From assembly GCA_964526915.1 (NCBI GenBank), contig CAZGMS010000202.1, positions 1 to 6,050 on the forward strand: a stretch of 6,050 bases of DNA. The letters are read 5' to 3'. The translations under genes were made by a program, and so were the position numbers. Under the pieces are notes generated by a model, which had not been told where the DNA came from, made no database searches, and saw only the letters and a program-made list of their open reading frames with translations. Below are positions 5,022 through 6,050 of this stretch, in pieces. This DNA comes from JAHJDR01 sp964526915 (GTDB taxonomy: Bacteria > UBA10199 > JADGCS01). How positions within the stretch are numbered: position 1 is the first letter of the stretch; every line of letters begins with the position of its first letter.

Positions 5022-5866
5022 CACAGCTTTGAATCTGCCCTTAAAAACCGCTCCAGCAGAACTCCCGCACAGTGCCTGCGGTACTCCGCCGTGGAACGGA
5101 CATCGTCAATCGGTGAAATTTCATTAGCGGCAATGGAGATCGCCTGCGTCACAATCTGTTCAGACAACATCTGTCCCACCAAAAACTTTTCCGTCTCACT
5201 GAGACGAACGGGGGTGGCCGACACGCTCCCCAGAGCGGCCCTGAACAGGGACACCCGTCGGCTATCATCACAAACCAGTCGAAAGCATCCCATGACCTTG
5301 GAAATGGCCTGCGCCTTGCGTGTTCCAATTTTGTAAAACTCGGCCCGTTCGGGCAAAACGGGAAGGGGCACCCGAAAACCGATAACGATTTCATTTTTCG
5401 CCAACACTGTTTTTCGATAACCGGTATAAAACTCACTGAACATGATTTCTCTCTGACCTGCAACGCTCCTGACCAGCACCAAGACATCATAAGCCAGCAA
5501 GACGGGCAAGGTGTCGCCTGCCGGAGACGCGTTCATCACATTGCCCCCGATCGTCCCCCGGTTCTGGATTTGTCTGGCGCCTATTTCCGCGCAAGCCTTG
5601 GCAAGAGGTGCCGTCTTTTTTTGGACAATGTGGGATTGAGAAATCTGCGTGTGCGTGGCCAAGGCGCCAATCAGAAGACTGTCTCCCTCAACCTGAATAC
5701 CCGAAAGTTCTTTGAGCCCACACAAACTGATGATGGCGTTGGGTGTCAGCACAGCGTTTCTGATTTGCACACAGAGGTCCGTCCCTCCTGCCAACACAAC
5801 AGCATCGGCATGACGCGCACGCATTTCCAAGGCTTCATTCAATGATTTTGGACAATAAAAATTCAT
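5021..5866 (-). CDS. FAD-binding subunit of a xanthine/CO dehydrogenase-family molybdenum hydroxylase
   Basis: This is the medium flavoprotein subunit (XdhB/CoxM type). It passes electrons from the 2Fe-2S and molybdopterin subunits through FAD to the final acceptor in the cytoplasm. At 281 residues it has the family's usual length. The FAD domain shows AGGTDL (26-31) and the NRGTIGGNVMNASPAGD block (102-118), both FAD-binding signatures. The CO dehydrogenase flavoprotein C-terminal domain follows from about 175, with TRKAQAISKV and a terminal DDVRSTAEYRR (254-264). Nothing looks broken. GAGGGG four bases before the ATG is the ribosome binding site. The start overlaps the previous stop by four bases (ATGA), as in a tight operon. 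The large and 2Fe-2S subunits are not in the window, so the substrate (purine, CO, nicotinate, aldehyde) cannot be named. Confidence 0.93.
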   Translation of the reverse strand: MNFYCPKSLNEALEMRARHADAVVLAGGTDLCVQIRNAVLTPNAIISLCGLKELSGIQVEGDSLLIGALATHTQISQSHIVQKKTAPLAKACAEIGARQIQNRGTIGGNVMNASPAGDTLPVLLAYDVLVLVRSVAGQREIMFSEFYTGYRKTVLAKNEIVIGFRVPLPVLPERAEFYKIGTRKAQAISKVMGCFRLVCDDSRRVSLFRAALGSVSATPVRLSETEKFLVGQMLSEQIVTQAISIAANEISPIDDVRSTAEYRRHCAGVLLERFLRADSKL

Positions 5867-6033
5867 TTCGCCCCTCGTCTTCTCTTGCTGGTCAACAGAT
5901 CAGGCTTGAAGCTGGCCCGCGCCAATTGAATGGCCTGATGCAGTTTCTTTTCTAGTACTTCGACCGCATGGAAAGTGTACTTTCCATGCTCAGCACAAGT
6001 GCCCGCAATCGCATGAAAGCCAGACTTGAAAGT
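5863..6033 (-). CDS. 3' end of an unidentified gene upstream of the FAD subunit (partial or disrupted)
   Basis: An open frame of 56 codons ends in a TGA that overlaps the ATG of the FAD-subunit gene by four bases, the same tight spacing as the next junction. The predicted end reads through EVLEKKLHQAIQLARA and finishes with a basic tail, SKRRRGAK. No ATG, GTG or plausible start occurs in it. An in-frame TAG stands at 6034-6036, inside the palindrome at 6001-6050. It is therefore either the C-terminus of a gene disturbed by a palindromic insertion, frameshift or assembly error, or a chance frame. I do not recognise it as a molybdenum-hydroxylase subunit. Confidence 0.35.
   Translation of the reverse strand, partial: TFKSGFHAIAGTCAEHGKYTFHAVEVLEKKLHQAIQLARASFKPDLLTSKRRRGAK
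5966..5989. repeat. 24-bp palindrome
   Basis: Perfect 11-bp arms GCATGGAAAGT and ACTTTCCATGC are separated by GT. It lies within the partial frame upstream of the FAD-subunit gene. Its outer GCATG and inner AAAG...CTTTC elements recur in the neighbouring palindrome at 6001-6050, so the two look like members of one palindromic repeat family. Confidence 0.8.
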
Positions 6034-6050
6034 CTAACTTTCATGCGGGC
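6001..6050. repeat. Compound palindrome at the right edge
   Basis: Nested inverted repeats: GCATGAAAG (6011-6019) with CTTTCATGC (6038-6046), and inside these AGACTT (6022-6027) with AAGTCT (6030-6035). An outer GCCC (6001-6004) pairs with GGGC (6047-6050), leaving six unpaired bases on the left arm. The asymmetry argues against a simple fold-back sequencing artefact. It may continue past the window. Confidence 0.75.

Overview
The window looks like chromosomal DNA of a Gram-negative, deltaproteobacterial-type uncultured bacterium. Signals for this are purine-rich Shine-Dalgarno sites, secretory signal peptides, a bacterial RecJ, a PHA-granule-type (phasin-like) protein, and a short bacterial histone-fold protein of the kind known from Bdellovibrio and relatives. 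The taxonomic placement is inference only; no marker gene here settles it.

Left part (1-540) is an RNA locus. One intact tRNA-Arg(TCG) gene with encoded CCA lies between two incomplete copies of itself: a 39-nt copy of its leader and 5' half upstream (1-39) and an 18-nt copy of its 3' end downstream (450-467). The DNA between these copies is packed with short GC-rich hairpins that share a CGAG-stem-AGGA plan. The tail copy recalls the rtT repeats of the E. coli tyrT operon.

Middle left (545-1916). A small exported glycine-rich protein (+) faces a lysine-rich phasin-like protein (-). Between their 3' ends sits a 297-bp element with 32-bp near-perfect terminal inverted repeats (952-1248), REPIN- or MITE-like, with a second inverted-repeat element nested inside it. 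A good sigma70-type promoter (1853-1882) drives the phasin-like gene.

Right part (1917-6050) is all on the minus strand. In transcription order: the 3' end of an unrecognised gene; the FAD-binding subunit of a xanthine dehydrogenase/CO dehydrogenase-family molybdenum hydroxylase; an exported protein with a DUF2279/YfiM-like pattern; the 74-aa histone-fold protein; and recJ. The first three overlap by 1-4 nt and are probably translationally coupled. The histone and recJ genes follow after short gaps. Two palindromic repeats lie at the far right edge, over the partial gene.

The most interesting items are the cysteine-bearing bacterial histone next to recJ, the tRNA with head and tail duplications and hairpin arrays, and the nested REPIN/MITE-like element.
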